DNA of 64,000 nt from NCBI RefSeq assembly GCF_905147365.1, contig NC_056417.1, positions 10,562,501 to 10,626,500 of the forward strand. The letters run 5' to 3'. The stretch comes from Aricia agestis (Eukaryota; Arthropoda; Insecta; Lepidoptera; Lycaenidae). Within the stretch, counting starts at the first letter, position 1. Each line of letters starts with the position of its first letter. The notes beneath the pieces were generated by a model. The model was not told where the DNA came from, did not search any database, and saw nothing but the letters and a program-made list of their open reading frames with translations. This document shows, piece after piece, positions 42,817 to 53,405 of this stretch. The position numbers and the translations under genes are program-made.

Positions 42817-42876
42817 AATCCAACTAGTTCATCCTCAAATTCAGTAATAGGAATTTGAGGATGAACTAGTTGGATT
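42817..42876. repeat. Hairpin 2 of a pair, 26-bp perfect arms
   Basis: Arms 42817-42842 and 42851-42876 pair exactly around agtaatag. attcagtaata (42839-42849) is the same 11-mer as in the loop of the neighbouring hairpin (42782-42792). Confidence 0.95.
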
Positions 42877-43079
42877 TAGATGTAGGTCTCTCGGAAACCA
42901 CGCATTTTTAAGTTTTTTTTAGACAGAGATAACGCCGTAAAACCTCTGCCTTAATATTTCAGATAGCACGAGCCTTCGCATGACCTGTTTTTGTGTAACA
43001 GTCCGTATGTAATCAAAATAAATTAATATTATAGAGGCGAATGTATGTATGTCTGTTACCTCTTCACGCCTAAGCCGCG

Positions 43080-43129
43080 GAACCGATTTTGTTGGTATGG
43101 ACCTATGTCCATACCAACAAAATCGGTTC
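43080..43129. repeat. Perfect 23-bp hairpin, loop ctat
   Basis: Arms 43080-43102 and 43107-43129 are exact reverse complements. The left arm is HelA sequence. Confidence 0.95.
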
Positions 43130-43138
43130 TCCTATGTT

Positions 43139-43164
43139 CATGATTACGCTCGCAATGTATTTTA
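43139..43164 (+). repeat. 26-bp filler identical to part of MITE K
   Basis: Identical over 26 bases to 43921-43946 in the MITE K copy 780 bp away, same orientation; it contains tgattacgctcgcaatgt. It is not part of HelA elsewhere. Confidence 0.9.
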
Positions 43165-43250
43165 CATTTTTCGGGATAAAAGTATCCTATGTCCTTTCTC
43201 GGGACTATTCCCGATAAAGGACATAGGATACTTTTATCCCGAAAAATGTA
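43163..43250. repeat. 42-bp hairpin, loop ctat, one mismatch
   Basis: Arms 43163-43204 and 43209-43250 pair at 41 of 42 positions. The right arm is HelA sequence. The loop is the same ctat as in the hairpin at 43080-43129. Confidence 0.95.
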
Positions 43251-43290
43251 CGGTTCCCGCGCGATAATCGAATTTCTGGCGTTGTCTATT

Positions 43291-43877
43291 CTAATATAAT
43301 AATATCGAAGGAGCTTTGTATACATTTAATTAGGTCACGACCAACTTGAAATCTTAACCCACTTTTTGCAAACTCGAACCGTTGTTCGCACCCTTCCATT
43401 CAATCAAAACCAAGAAACCAATTCCTAGAAAACCTGCATCCTAATCCCCGTTTCATAAATATTCAGGCGTTATTTCACCTCGACTGATGTCGATCCTGTA
43501 AAGAGCTGTGTGTTTATGTTTACAGGGGGGAAGCGCCCAGCTGAGAGGGGCCCCCACCCCCTGCCGCCCAGACTGGGGAAAATCGATAGCGTTCCCAGCG
43601 CAGCTATGTGAATGGCTCGCTGTGACGTCGCGCAAAACTTGTTACTTGAATTTCGTTTTGATCTGGATGTAAACAAGTATACTAATTCAAATGTGACATA
43701 AACGTGTAAGAATTATTATTATAAGATAGTATGAATTGAAATAAGAAATATAACTTAATTTTCATGTAGAGTCTACTTGATGTGAATAAGGACGCCTTTA
43801 CATTAAGTCGCCAGTAGTGCGGCAGCCGCCGACTTCTATACTAAAGAGAGTCGCGCGATGTCCTAAGCTGTCTTTTA
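43291..43877. other. No gene seen; GC-rich patch
   Basis: 43525-43640 is strongly GC-rich (gaggggcccccaccccctg) and open on the minus strand for about 60 codons, but no domain is recognisable and the frames overlap. Confidence 0.4.
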
Positions 43878-44058
43878 GTGTCTAAATACACTAGGCCGAA
43901 ACTACGCGGCGTAAATTCCGCATGATTACGCTCGCAATGTATTTTAAATTACCGATGACACACTATTCCGTCGCGTTCCGTCCGTATTTTGTACCTATGC
44001 TTTGACGTAATCATGCGGAATTTACGCCGCGTAACTTCGGCTAAGTGTGTTATGACAC
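43878..44058. mobile_element. MITE K, copy 2, possible TSD TTA
   Basis: Ends gtgtctaaatacactaggcc and, reversed, gtgtcataacacacttagcc. The arms continue inward as gcggcgtaaattccgcatga on both sides, so the arms total about 50 bp. tta flanks at 43875-43877 and 44059-44061, which would suit Harbinger, though three bases can match by chance. Confidence 0.75.
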
Positions 44059-44061
44059 TTA

Positions 44062-45395
44062 CACTTCTGTTAAGGAGATTGATTGAATATAAAGTGGGAA
44101 CACTTTACAGTGCTCACCGATTAATCACGAAATATTATTTTTATCAAAATTTGTATTCAATATTTACTATGTTATGTAACAACGATAAAATGTAACATTT
44201 TGCTATGTTGGAATATGCTAGCGAATGAATTTCTTTTTCGATAGTCGAATCACTTTGAGGTTTGTTTTTAGAAACCGACGGTTAACGTAAAGAGATCTAA
44301 AGCATAACATGTTTGAGTTGTTAGAAATGAGTAATTTGTTTCCGTATATACATTTTTAATGCGGATGTACCTTATATTTTATCAAAGTAGATACCAATCT
44401 AGTACAATATCAAATGATCTAATAACATGACTGCATTCATTACTCGACTTACATAACGATACACAAATGTTTAACAGCGACCATATTTTAAGGGTTACTA
44501 ATTCTGACCAAGCACAGCTCTTTATAAATTTGGGTTTGTGAATGTCGTTACGCCAAATATAAGCGTTCGAATCGAAACAATTTTAAAATCGAGATGAATA
44601 TTTAACATATCATTTCGCAGTCCGTGGTATCCGGATTTATATCTGGAAATTTCTAGTTACGCAGATTAGATCGCGGCCATATCTCCAGTAGGAATTCGTT
44701 ATTTCGTTCAGTCATCTCATATATTCAATAGAATGTTGGTAATGTTCGGGTTTAAAGATATTATTTTACATAGAATACAGCTTGAAGACTATGCTTAGCC
44801 AATCTCCGTCGGTTGTTTCTGGTAATTAAATTGTACGATAATAAAACAATTTTGATGCAATTTCGACCGAGCGCAATATATTTTTATGACGTCAAAAGCG
44901 CATTGGTCCAAACTTGAAACCAAAAACTAAGAAAATGATCGATCTTGTCAGCTTTAACACAAAAAATCTAGATAAAAATTGCCCCCAACTTGGATGATAT
45001 GATGCTACGGACAGACATACATATCAAACTTTTAACACTCCTTTGTTTTCGTGGGGATAAAAAGACCACACTTCACCGTTACTGGCTACAGTGTAGAATA
45101 AAACGGAAGCCTAAGTACAAATTAAGCACAGTATTTCAGCACAGAACTCGCGACTACACGACCGATGTTAATTCCGACCTCGTGTTTTATAACATCAATA
45201 CAGAACGAATTAAACTCGTAAAATAAAACCTTTGCAGGATCGTAATTAAGTAAGCATTAAGTCCATACTTGCATACTAATAATAAAATTCAAAATTGTGT
45301 TTGTAGTCTTCTCTGTGCTTCATTTGTTTTAGAAAGACACTTGAAGTTTTTTGAATTGTGTAAAAGTTTGAATATTCCCCTACCCTTTTCACCGT
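44062..45395. other. No gene seen
   Basis: AT-rich. The 78-residue plus-strand frame at 44990-45226 has no known domain. Confidence 0.45.
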
Positions 45396-45719
45396 ATTTT
45401 TTTTTATGAAATAAGGGGGCAAACGAGCAAACGGGTCACCTGATGGAAAGCAACTTCCTTCGCCCATGGACACTCGCAGCATCAGAAGAGCTGCAGGTGC
45501 GTTGCCGGCCTTTTAAGAGGGAATAGGGTAATAAGGGAAGGTAGGGATGGAAAGGGAACTAAATAAGGGAGGGTAGGGAAGGGAATAGGGTACGGGAGTG
45601 GGCCTCCGGTAAACTCACTCACTCGGCGAAACACAGCGCGAGCGCTGTATCACGCCGGTTTTCTGTGAGGACGTGGTATTTCTCCGGTCGAGCCGGCCCA
45701 TTCGTGCCGAAGAATGGCA
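45396..45719 (-). mobile_element. SINE A copy
   Basis: Reverse-oriented; T-run and aaataagggggc at the left, gccgaagaatggca at the right, so the first bases of the head are altered. A small hairpin (tgtgtgtttagac / gtctaaacacaca) follows at 45721-45751. Confidence 0.8.
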
Positions 45720-45751
45720 TGTGTGTTTAGACGTGGGGTCTAAACACACAA

Positions 45752-46148
45752 AATTTTAACATTTTAATACCGACACCTCTTGTAGTGTATTGATAAATAA
45801 AGTCAGACACGCCCTCTAGATGTGGTGGGGTTGATATATAAAGAGATGTCGCTCGACATTCTCTTTTTCTATCAGCTACGAGCCAGAGTGGTAGTGTTGA
45901 GATATAACAGTGTTTAATTTACTCTCAAACTAGTTTAAAAACCACTAGCAAACGTTTGCGCACAAAGCTATAATAATAATACGAAACGCATACAGTAAAT
46001 GTGGAGTTTATAACGTAAATTACGTTCAAAGGCGCCGCAGGAACAATACGTCATTTATAATAATAACGTAGATGGTTAATATCCACGCCAGAATATAGTA
46101 AATAAACATATATTTTATGATGTACAACGCGAACATAGAGGGTTTGAA
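45752..46148. other. No gene seen
   Basis: AT-rich spacer. Confidence 0.45.
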
Positions 46149-46270
46149 TATCCATACTAATATTGCAAGTTTGAAAGCGTGCCCGTCTGTTACCTCTTCA
46201 GGATTTAACACTAATTTGATTTTAATGAAATTTGTCATGGAGATACTTCAAATCCCGGAAAAGGGTTCGG
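46149..46270 (+). mobile_element. HelA 5' fragment
   Basis: atccatactaatattgcaag, gtctgttacctcttcagg and catggagatacttcaaatcc follow the HelA order; the 3' half is missing. Confidence 0.5.
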
Positions 46271-46924
46271 TCAGGCCATGATGGAAGTTTGCCATCGTGA
46301 TTGCGAAGCTGTATAGCATGCACAATCGACATAGACCATAGAAAATCATTGATGAATATGCCTCTACTTGTTTGTATTAGGATTGTATTAGTCAGAAACC
46401 AGAAGTATAATAAAATCGTGTAAAAAGTAGTATTTTTACTTTTAAAACCTTTTTTATGATGCAACCCCCACCCTGTATTTCTTTTTTCCAAGTATGAACC
46501 TAGTTTAGGAAAATATATTTCGCTTTAATTCATGAAGCCCTAAGCGGCCGCATCCGGCCGCGATAACAATAAATAAGCTATTGTGTCTCGTTATTCCACG
46601 ATCGATGGATATTCCTCTACTTCATTATAGCCTTAATCGTCATTGTTTTTTTTTTACTAAAATAATTCTCTCGATCTCTGGCGACCACACTGCAGAAGTG
46701 TCGTGACCCACAAGTTGAAAAACATTGGTGTAGGCCTCGTAAAAGGTTGAATAACTAAAATGTAAAGCTATTGCGGCAAACTTATTCGCAATCGTAACAG
46801 TCAGTGATGTTATGATTTGCCCAAACTGTAACTTAATTATTGCGGGGTTGTTAGTTTCCCTGACAGCGAGTAATTATCTGCCACTTCTAACTACAAACTT
46901 TGGAATACGGCTGCATCAACAAGG
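46271..46924. other. No gene seen
   Basis: AT-rich apart from a tiny GC hairpin cggccgcatccggccg at about 46544. Confidence 0.45.
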
Positions 46925-47285
46925 ACGAATGTTTAAAACATAATTGTTACTTTGATTTTCGAATATTTGTTTGTGATATATTGCTTGTTTTATTTGTACG
47001 TTTGCAATATATTTCTATGTTATTAATCAAGCGATTACTGCAGTAACACGGACGAAAAAAAATAATTGTTACTGATTTTGGGACGTTTGCTTGCAATATA
47101 TTGCTAGTTTTATTGGAAAATTTTAATATATTTCTATGATATTATTCAAGGAATTGTTCCAATAAAGCGGTCGAATGCTATAAAACATAAAATAAACTTT
47201 GATTTTGGAACATTTATATACATTGCTTGTTTCATTGGCACTTTTACAATATATTTCTAAGTTATTAATCAATGGATTAATCACA
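46925..47285 (+). repeat. Diverged tandem repeat, three units of about 120 bp
   Basis: Each unit has an aactttgatttt or gttactgatttt phrase, gcttgttttatt, caatatatttctatgttatt and aatcaa. The units differ by many substitutions, so the array is old. Confidence 0.75.
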
Positions 47286-47389
47286 CTTTACATTCAAAGT
47301 GGTAACTTCGTTCGCAGGATGTTGTATAAATCATCCACAACGGATGTAAAAGTGCTAAATATAATAAATCTATAACAATCCTACCTTTC

Positions 47390-47600
47390 CGATCAACGCA
47401 GCAAGCTAACGCGACCGTCAAAAATTCAAATTAAATGCAACTTTATGATTTAGGCTATACGTTTCATTTTGCTTTATGCCACTACAAAGCAGCGTCGGTA
47501 TTGGTGGGGACAAAATAAAACCTATATACAGCCAATGTCATAAAGTGGCATTTTATTTGAATTTTTGTCGATCGCGGTCGCTTGCCGCGAGGATTTAAAA
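47390..47600. mobile_element. MITE-like inverted element
   Basis: gcgaccgtcaaaaattcaaa … atgcaactttatgat at the left and cataaagtggcattttattt … gaatttttgtcgatcgcggt at the right form imperfect inverted arms of about 45 bp. Confidence 0.55.
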
Positions 47601-48614
47601 GTCACCTAAATAATAAATCTATAAGTACCCCATTAACTGCGTATATCAATTTTTAACCCACGACAAAAACAGAGGGTTGTTTTTTTGTCGCGTCTGATGT
47701 CTGTTGGTATGTCTGTCCGATGCATTGTAGCATCCACCCGGGTGGACCAATTTTGATCAAATTTTTTAACACGCTTATTTAATTAGCTTCACTTGTAATT
47801 TTATGTAAGAAAATCTTGGAATCTTAATTTGACCTCCTTTCCGGCCTTCGATTAGGATGAAATTTAGCACACGCTCTGAGTTCTGATGACGATACATGAC
47901 TAGCTAAGAAACGTCATTAAGTATCTAATATGCCGACCTCCCTAAGATGGCGGACAGGCTATTTGAAATGCACCCCTATGATATGGGTATCAAATGAAAG
48001 GGTTTCTATCAGGAATACGAAAAACATAGTCACCTAACTTAAATCTAACATCGCAGACATCCAAGATGACGGATTGGCTTAGTGCGTGCTAAAAGGGTGT
48101 TTTTAGTTTTTTGAAAGAATTATTATATTTTTTTGTTTAAAAGCTGACATGACCGAGTGTTCTTGATAATTCATTATCATCAGCTCACTCACTGCTGCAG
48201 AATGTGAAATTTATCTAGTTAAAGTTTTATGTGAGCGGTTTGTTTTTATGTGGGCGGTTTGTTTGTTCTTATCTGTATACAGATCGTGGATATTTTTATT
48301 AGTAAGGTTCTGTATAACCTTATTGTTTTCGTTCCAATGCCACATCTCTCTGTTTCTTGTTCTATTCGCTTACCCAATCCTATTGTTACGGCAAACAATG
48401 TCAGCAATACGTACCTGCAACAACAAACTTACTGTGAGCACAAAATGTTTTTTGCTCGCTGAAAATAATTCTTACTTTTCACTTTGGCTGTTTATTTTCG
48501 ACAACACAGGTTTAATACAAAATGATTTGTAACGTTATACTATATAGTCTGTATAAACAGAATTAAGTAAAATCGTAAGCAAAGTTAACAATAGAACACT
48601 ATTACAATGTTCTT
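47601..48614. other. No gene seen; repeat-like text
   Basis: 47690-48070 has phrases of the kind found in lepidopteran repeats (gtctgtccgatgcattgtag, catccacccgggtggacc, aagatggcggacagg), but no second copy is in the window. The hydrophobic frames near 48250 show no motif. Confidence 0.4.
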
Positions 48615-48759
48615 AAAATTTATTTTATCACTAGTGGCTCCCGATTTTGCTGGGATGGACCCTAGAAAGGACATAGTATAGTTTTTAGCTCGGAAAAATT
48701 TACGATTCTTGTGCAGTTAAAGAATTTTGTCGCAACGGAGTTACAGGCGCAATCTAGTA
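48615..48759 (+). mobile_element. HelA 3' fragment
   Basis: ccctagaaaggacatagtat, cgcaacggagttacagg and gcaatCTAG next to T: a degraded HelA end. Confidence 0.5.
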
Positions 48760-48772
48760 CTGTATAATATAT

Positions 48773-49142
48773 ATTTTTTATAAAATAAGGGGGCAAACGA
48801 GCAAACGGGTCACCTGATGGAAAGCAACTTCCGTCGCCCATGGACACTCGTAGCATCAGAAGAGTTGCAGGTGCGTTGCCGGCCTTTTAAGAGGGAATAG
48901 GGTAATAGGGAGGGTAGGGAAGGGAATAGGGGAGGGTAGGGAAGGAAACAGGGGAGGGTAGAGAAGGAAATAGGAGAGGGTAGGGAAGGGAAAGGGGTAA
49001 GAGATTGGGCCTCCGGTAAACTCACTCACTCGGCGAAACATAGCGCTAGCGCTAGCGCTGTGTTTCGCCGAGTTTTCTGTGAGCCCGTGGTATTTCTCCG
49101 GTCGAGCCGGCCTATTCGTGCCAAAGCATGGCTCTCCCACGT
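48773..49142 (-). mobile_element. SINE A copy with expanded core
   Basis: Reverse-oriented. The C-rich core is lengthened to several gggagggtagggaagg units, and the head has an agcgctagcgctagcgct run in place of the usual single agcgcttgcgct. Confidence 0.85.
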
Positions 49143-50309
49143 AAAGAATAAATCATCCACAACGAATGAAATTGTTTTGTGTCTTGTTTTTTTCCCGCGC
49201 GATAAAGGAATTTTCGCTCATCGAAGTTATGGATCTCTAGCGAATCTACCTATCGAATATTCGGCGAACGATGATGTTTAATTAATTCTCCGTATAAAGT
49301 TTATTTTTCGTTTTATCTAAGCCGCACCCGCCTTTATTCTAAGGAGCAAGTTCGTTAGAACTTGTCAGTATCTTAACTTTTATTAAGTTTAACAAGCCTA
49401 CAAAGTCTTTGTTTGTTTCGACGACTCCATCATCATCAATACTTAAAAGTATACGCTATTAAGATTTATTTTAATACAAATAACTTTTTTTAACAAAAAA
49501 ACACATAATACACACCAGCCACACTCAAATTTACTTTTTAGAATAGTTATTACATAAACAACTAACCCAGGTAGCAAAAATTATATGTAAGATTTGACTC
49601 ATGACTTATATAGCTTTAAGTCATATTAAAATAATGTAGTCGCGATTTACAAAGCAAGTAGTCAAATAAAGGCATGTAATAGACACTTGCGCGTACTTAC
49701 AGGGTTAATTTTCACCTAAATCACTTTAAATTAACCCTGTGTTAGATACTATCTCCCTCGTTTTTTGTATTGAACGTAAGGATTTTTTTTAAACGGGCAA
49801 ATGGCTTACCACACATTCCCACCACTGCAACTCCTGTGTCGCCAGGATCAACAGTGAACGTTAGGAATATATTTTAACCTAAAACTAAATCTAACTTTCT
49901 TGGTAAGTAGCCCTTTATTTTATAACCAGGTATTAAAGACAACAATTTCATTCACGTATTCTTATTTTTTATTGTATATTTTATTGTAATATTTGCATGC
50001 CATTAAAATAGCAAAACATATACTATTTAACGCTAATTTGTAACATCTTTTTATCATATTGAATTAAATTTTTCTCGTGTATCATGACTGTACAAAAATA
50101 AACAAAGAGATATATTTGCCTGGATCGTTAATAAACAAGAGTTAATTTTTTGTTAACAAGGCAGAAGCTACAACTATTAATTATGCGGACAAACTAAAGA
50201 GAGTCAGAGTAATCAATTAACTTAGTAAGGAAACTAGTGTGTCGCACAAAAGTCGCCATTTGTTAAACTTGTACTGGTACAATTAAGACAGGGACTTTTT
50301 CAGTATAAT
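49143..50309. other. No gene seen; one small hairpin
   Basis: AT-rich. Perfect 13-bp arms acagggttaattt / aaattaaccctgt at 49699-49711 and 49738-49750. Confidence 0.5.
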
Positions 50310-50885
50310 ATTTGTGGACGACGCCCACAACTCCGTTGCGCCAAAATTAATAATAATAATACTCCCCACACCGGTTTCGGTGACGGTGGCCGGTTTGAAA
50401 CCAGACCAGGTACGCAGGAGTAATTTTATAGTGCCCAAGTGTGTGCGCAGTACACAAGAGCACTCTCTATTCCTTTACTCTCATAACCCAGTGGGACGGA
50501 AGACCGACACGACTGGCGAGAGATCAGGCGCAGGACCGACTTTTTACATGCCCATCCGACGCATGGATCATCTTACTTGTCAGACAATCAGGTGATCAGC
50601 CTGCATTGTCCTAACCAAACTTGGAAATAACATGTTTCCAACGCGGGATTCGAACCCACGACCTCCGGAGTCGAGAGCGACGCTCTAACCACTAGACCAT
50701 GGAGGCGCCAAAATTATTTTATGGCGCGGGAACCGTACATTTTCCGGGATTTTATCCTATGTGTTTTCCCGGGTCTCAAAGTATCTCCATACAAAATTTC
50801 AGCAGGATCGGTTTAGCAGTTTGAGCGTGAAGAGGTAACAGATAGACAGAAGCAGTTTCGCATTTATAATACTTGTATTAGTATG
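50310..50885 (-). mobile_element. HelA copy split by SINE B
   Basis: Minus-strand HelA: 3' part cgccaacggag-like at 50320-50349, then after the SINE the blocks ggcgcgggaaccgtacattt, ggtctcaaagtatctcc and gcgtgaagaggtaacag to about 50885. Confidence 0.7.
50350..50707 (-). mobile_element. tRNA-derived SINE B, copy 4, TSD ccaaaatta
   Basis: Reverse-oriented, best-preserved copy. The head ends ctagaccatggaggcg at the right. ccaaaatta occurs at 50341-50349 and 50708-50716, possibly extending leftwards as gcg. The open frame across it is shared with the 9.2-kb copy because both are the same SINE. Confidence 0.88.
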
Positions 50886-51496
50886 AATATAAAGATTGAA
50901 CTAAACTTCTTTACACGGGAAAAGAATGAAAATTAAAATTAAATGCATTAAACTTTTTGTTTAAGTACAGCCTCGATGAGTTTAATTAATAAGCATTGTT
51001 TTTGCCAATAATTAAGTATAACAGACAAGAACATATAAACACAGTGTAGAATTATCACAGTAGATCATCTTTCGATTATAAAAGATGTTCTACCGTAAAG
51101 TACTTTGATAAAACATATTCCCATGAATAGTAATAATCTTAAACCTATCCATATTACTGTCAGGCTTCCAATGTTATATAATATTTATTTATTAAGTAAG
51201 GGTGAAGTAATTATTTATTTATTACGATTCACCAACAGAATATCATCTAATAGAAGACAAACAATGGTAACTAATAGGCTAAATGACTTCAAATGACAGG
51301 TGAAATATGGCGCGCAATGGCGACAAAGAAATATTGATAACAATGCATGAGTCTGGAGATATTATTATTCCTCAAGTTTAAACTACTAATAAGAAAATAA
51401 TACAGTTTTATTTACCAGTAGTTTAATGAGATTGAACCACAAAATAATAGAGATCTTCTATAACTAGCAAAGAGATTAAACCACAAAATATATATA
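50886..51496. other. No gene seen
   Basis: AT-rich; the frame at 51105-51296 has no known motif. Confidence 0.45.
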
Positions 51497-51794
51497 CGTG
51501 GGAGAGCCCTGCTTCGGCACGAATGAGCCGGCTCGACCGGAGAAATACCACGTTCTCACAGAAAACCGTCGTGAAACAGCGCTTGCGCTTTCGCCGAGTG
51601 AGTGAGTTTACCGGAGGCCCAATCCCCTACCCTATTCCTTTCCCTACCCTCCCCTATTACCCTATTCCCTCTTAAAAGGCCGACAACGCACCTGTAGCTC
51701 TTCTGATGCTGCGAGTGTCCATGGGCGACGGAAGTTGCTTTCCATCAGGTGACCCTTTTGCTCGTTTACCCCCTTATTTTCATTTAAAAAAAAT
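51497..51794 (+). mobile_element. SINE A copy
   Basis: cgtgggagagccctgcttcg to a short A run. It has lost the gtgtt part of the gcgctgtgtttcgcc hairpin region. Confidence 0.82.
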
Positions 51795-52082
51795 TGAGAT
51801 CTTCTGTAATATTTAAACTAGCAAAGATATTGAAGCACAAAATAATAGAGATTTAGTTACAGTATAACCGGCAAAGAGATTTCACCACAAGAGGCCTATA
51901 CGGAACTAATAGAGCCGAATGAAGACGGACTTCTCAAAATCGTTGCATTGGAATATTCCGATTCCAATGAAGAGCCACAGCCGAACTCAAAGCATCTCTA
52001 GCAATTTCCAGTGTGATTTGAATACCGAACACGCAACAGGGTTGATTAAAGTATCTGCAAAGTGCTGTCATTAGCCGAAGTG
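51795..52082. other. No gene seen
   Basis: Spacer with repeated phrases near aatagagat and gcaaagagatt (51440-51900), perhaps a weak local duplication. Confidence 0.4.
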
Positions 52083-52090
52083 GCCTAAAC

Positions 52091-52601
52091 CATAAAGTTA
52101 ATATACCTAGCGGAATAGAGCAACAATCTCGAGCTGTCAAACGAAACCGAAATTGGTTTTATCTGTGTGTAAAAATATGCGCACGTATAAACTTACACAA
52201 GCATGATTGAACATGATTTTTATAAGATAAAATTGTTTGTTAAAAAATAATAATTCTTAGATTGATTTGAAATAGATGACAGTTCGATAAAGCGTGAGGT
52301 AAGAGCATAAAGTTAATATACCTAGCGGAATAGAGCAACAATCTCGAGCTGTCAAACGAAACCGAAATTGGTTTTCATCTGTGTGAAAAATATGTGTACG
52401 TGTATACTTACACAAGCATTATTGAACATGAATTCTATGAGATTAAATTGTCAACGTGCGGCACGTGCCGACTGGACGTCAAAAAAAGAATGCTGCTGTC
52501 ATGTTCACACGTCTCTTTTTACCACGCAGTGTTACTGAAAGTGATATCTCGCTTGCCTTTGGCCTTTGTTTCTCTATTCCGCTAGGTATATTAACTTTAT
52601 G
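52091..52601. mobile_element. Patchwork hAT-like MITE C, TSD gcctaaac
   Basis: gcctaaac flanks the whole block (52083-52090 and 52602-52609), so it began as one insertion. Inside are a left half of MITE C (52091-52236), a 69-base non-MITE filler (52237-52305), then a complete MITE C (52306-52601). The filler is the reverse complement of 55097-55165, the flank of the copy at 54803-55096. Confidence 0.88.
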
Positions 52602-52609
52602 GCCTAAAC

Positions 52610-53010
52610 ACGAGAGCATGGCTTAGCTCTAATTCTTGATTGACGCACTGTTGAAATTGTTTTTGCCGTGTTATTTTTTAAGATGGTTTTTAAGCTAGTT
52701 CTTTTTGTGAAGATGATCTACTGTGATAATTCTGTACTGTGTTTACAATTTCTTGTCTGTTCGTTTCTTAATTAATAATTATACGAAAATGGCATTCGAT
52801 ACGATCGAAAATGCAAGTTAAGGAAACGTACATAGAAGATTTGGAATCTATTAAGCCCAAACTGTAGCCACCTTAGGTAATACTATTAATAGTAAAGAAT
52901 AGGTGTATGAAATAACATAACTTTATGAATTATAAAGCACTAATGATTATAGGTAACATTATAAAAATGCTAACAAAAATATCTAGACTGACTCTAAAAA
53001 TATAATTATT
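52610..53010. other. No gene seen
   Basis: AT-rich spacer. Confidence 0.45.
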
Positions 53011-53134
53011 ACTAACTGTCCCGGTGAACTTCCTGTAACCTTCCCTGGACTTCTACGAATATTTTAAGACTAAAATTAGCCTAATCCGTTCAGCCGTTTT
53101 CGAGTTTTAGCGTTACTAACACAATTAAAAATCC

Positions 53135-53183
<49 letters not shown>
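53011..53183 (+). mobile_element. LINE 3' fragment R2 with (AT)n end
   Basis: ctgtcccggtgaacttcctg, ttccctggacttctacgaat, then an AT microsatellite of about 20 dinucleotides (53140-53183). It abuts the candidate exon at 53205. Confidence 0.65.
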
Positions 53184-53187
<4 letters not shown>

Positions 53188-53204
53188 TCTCGCAATACGC
53201 TTAC

Positions 53205-53362
53205 GCTGCTGGCCAAAATACCAGCATTACATATGACGGCTGCAAACCGAGTAGTAATTGTAGTAGTAGAAAATACAATTAATATTCTGCCAGACATGTC
53301 GTGTCCAGGTATGATACCATTGGGCATTAACCCTATTAGGTAGACAGCATTAAATATTGCAA
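53205..53362 (-). CDS. Candidate internal exon, possibly ionotropic-receptor-like
   Basis: A 158-base open minus-strand segment between an acceptor-like catttcaag (ending 53363) and a donor-like CAGC|GTAAGC (from 53204). The translation has a GLMPNGIIPGHDMSGRI stretch followed by a hydrophobic segment ending AAVICNAGILASS. A SGRI motif followed about 17 residues later by a small-residue segment recalls the channel region of insect ionotropic receptors, but the likeness is from memory and weak. A LINE fragment with an AT tract lies 20 bases downstream, in the intron if the exon is real. It could equally be a pseudogene piece or chance. Confidence 0.3.
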
Positions 53363-53405
53363 CTTGAAATGTTGTACGAGTCCGGGTCGTAAGATTGTAC
53401 ACCAA

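Larger units (their letters stand above)
43029..43290 (+). mobile_element. HelA copy rebuilt with two hairpins and a filler
   Basis: The outer parts are ordinary HelA (gttacctcttcacgcctaag, aaccgattttgttgg; then aaaggacataggatactttt and gtacggttcccgcgcgataa). Between them lie an inverted copy of the left part, a 26-bp filler and an inverted copy of the right part (separate entries). Confidence 0.8.

Noticed and set aside
45721..45751. TIR-only element of MITE K
   Set aside because: The inverted ends face outward around gtggg, the opposite of a fused element, and the left side is altered SINE A sequence.
48248..48532. Hydrophobic membrane protein
   Set aside because: AT-rich codons give Leu/Phe/Ile by composition; two overlapping frames are equally open, with no splice support.
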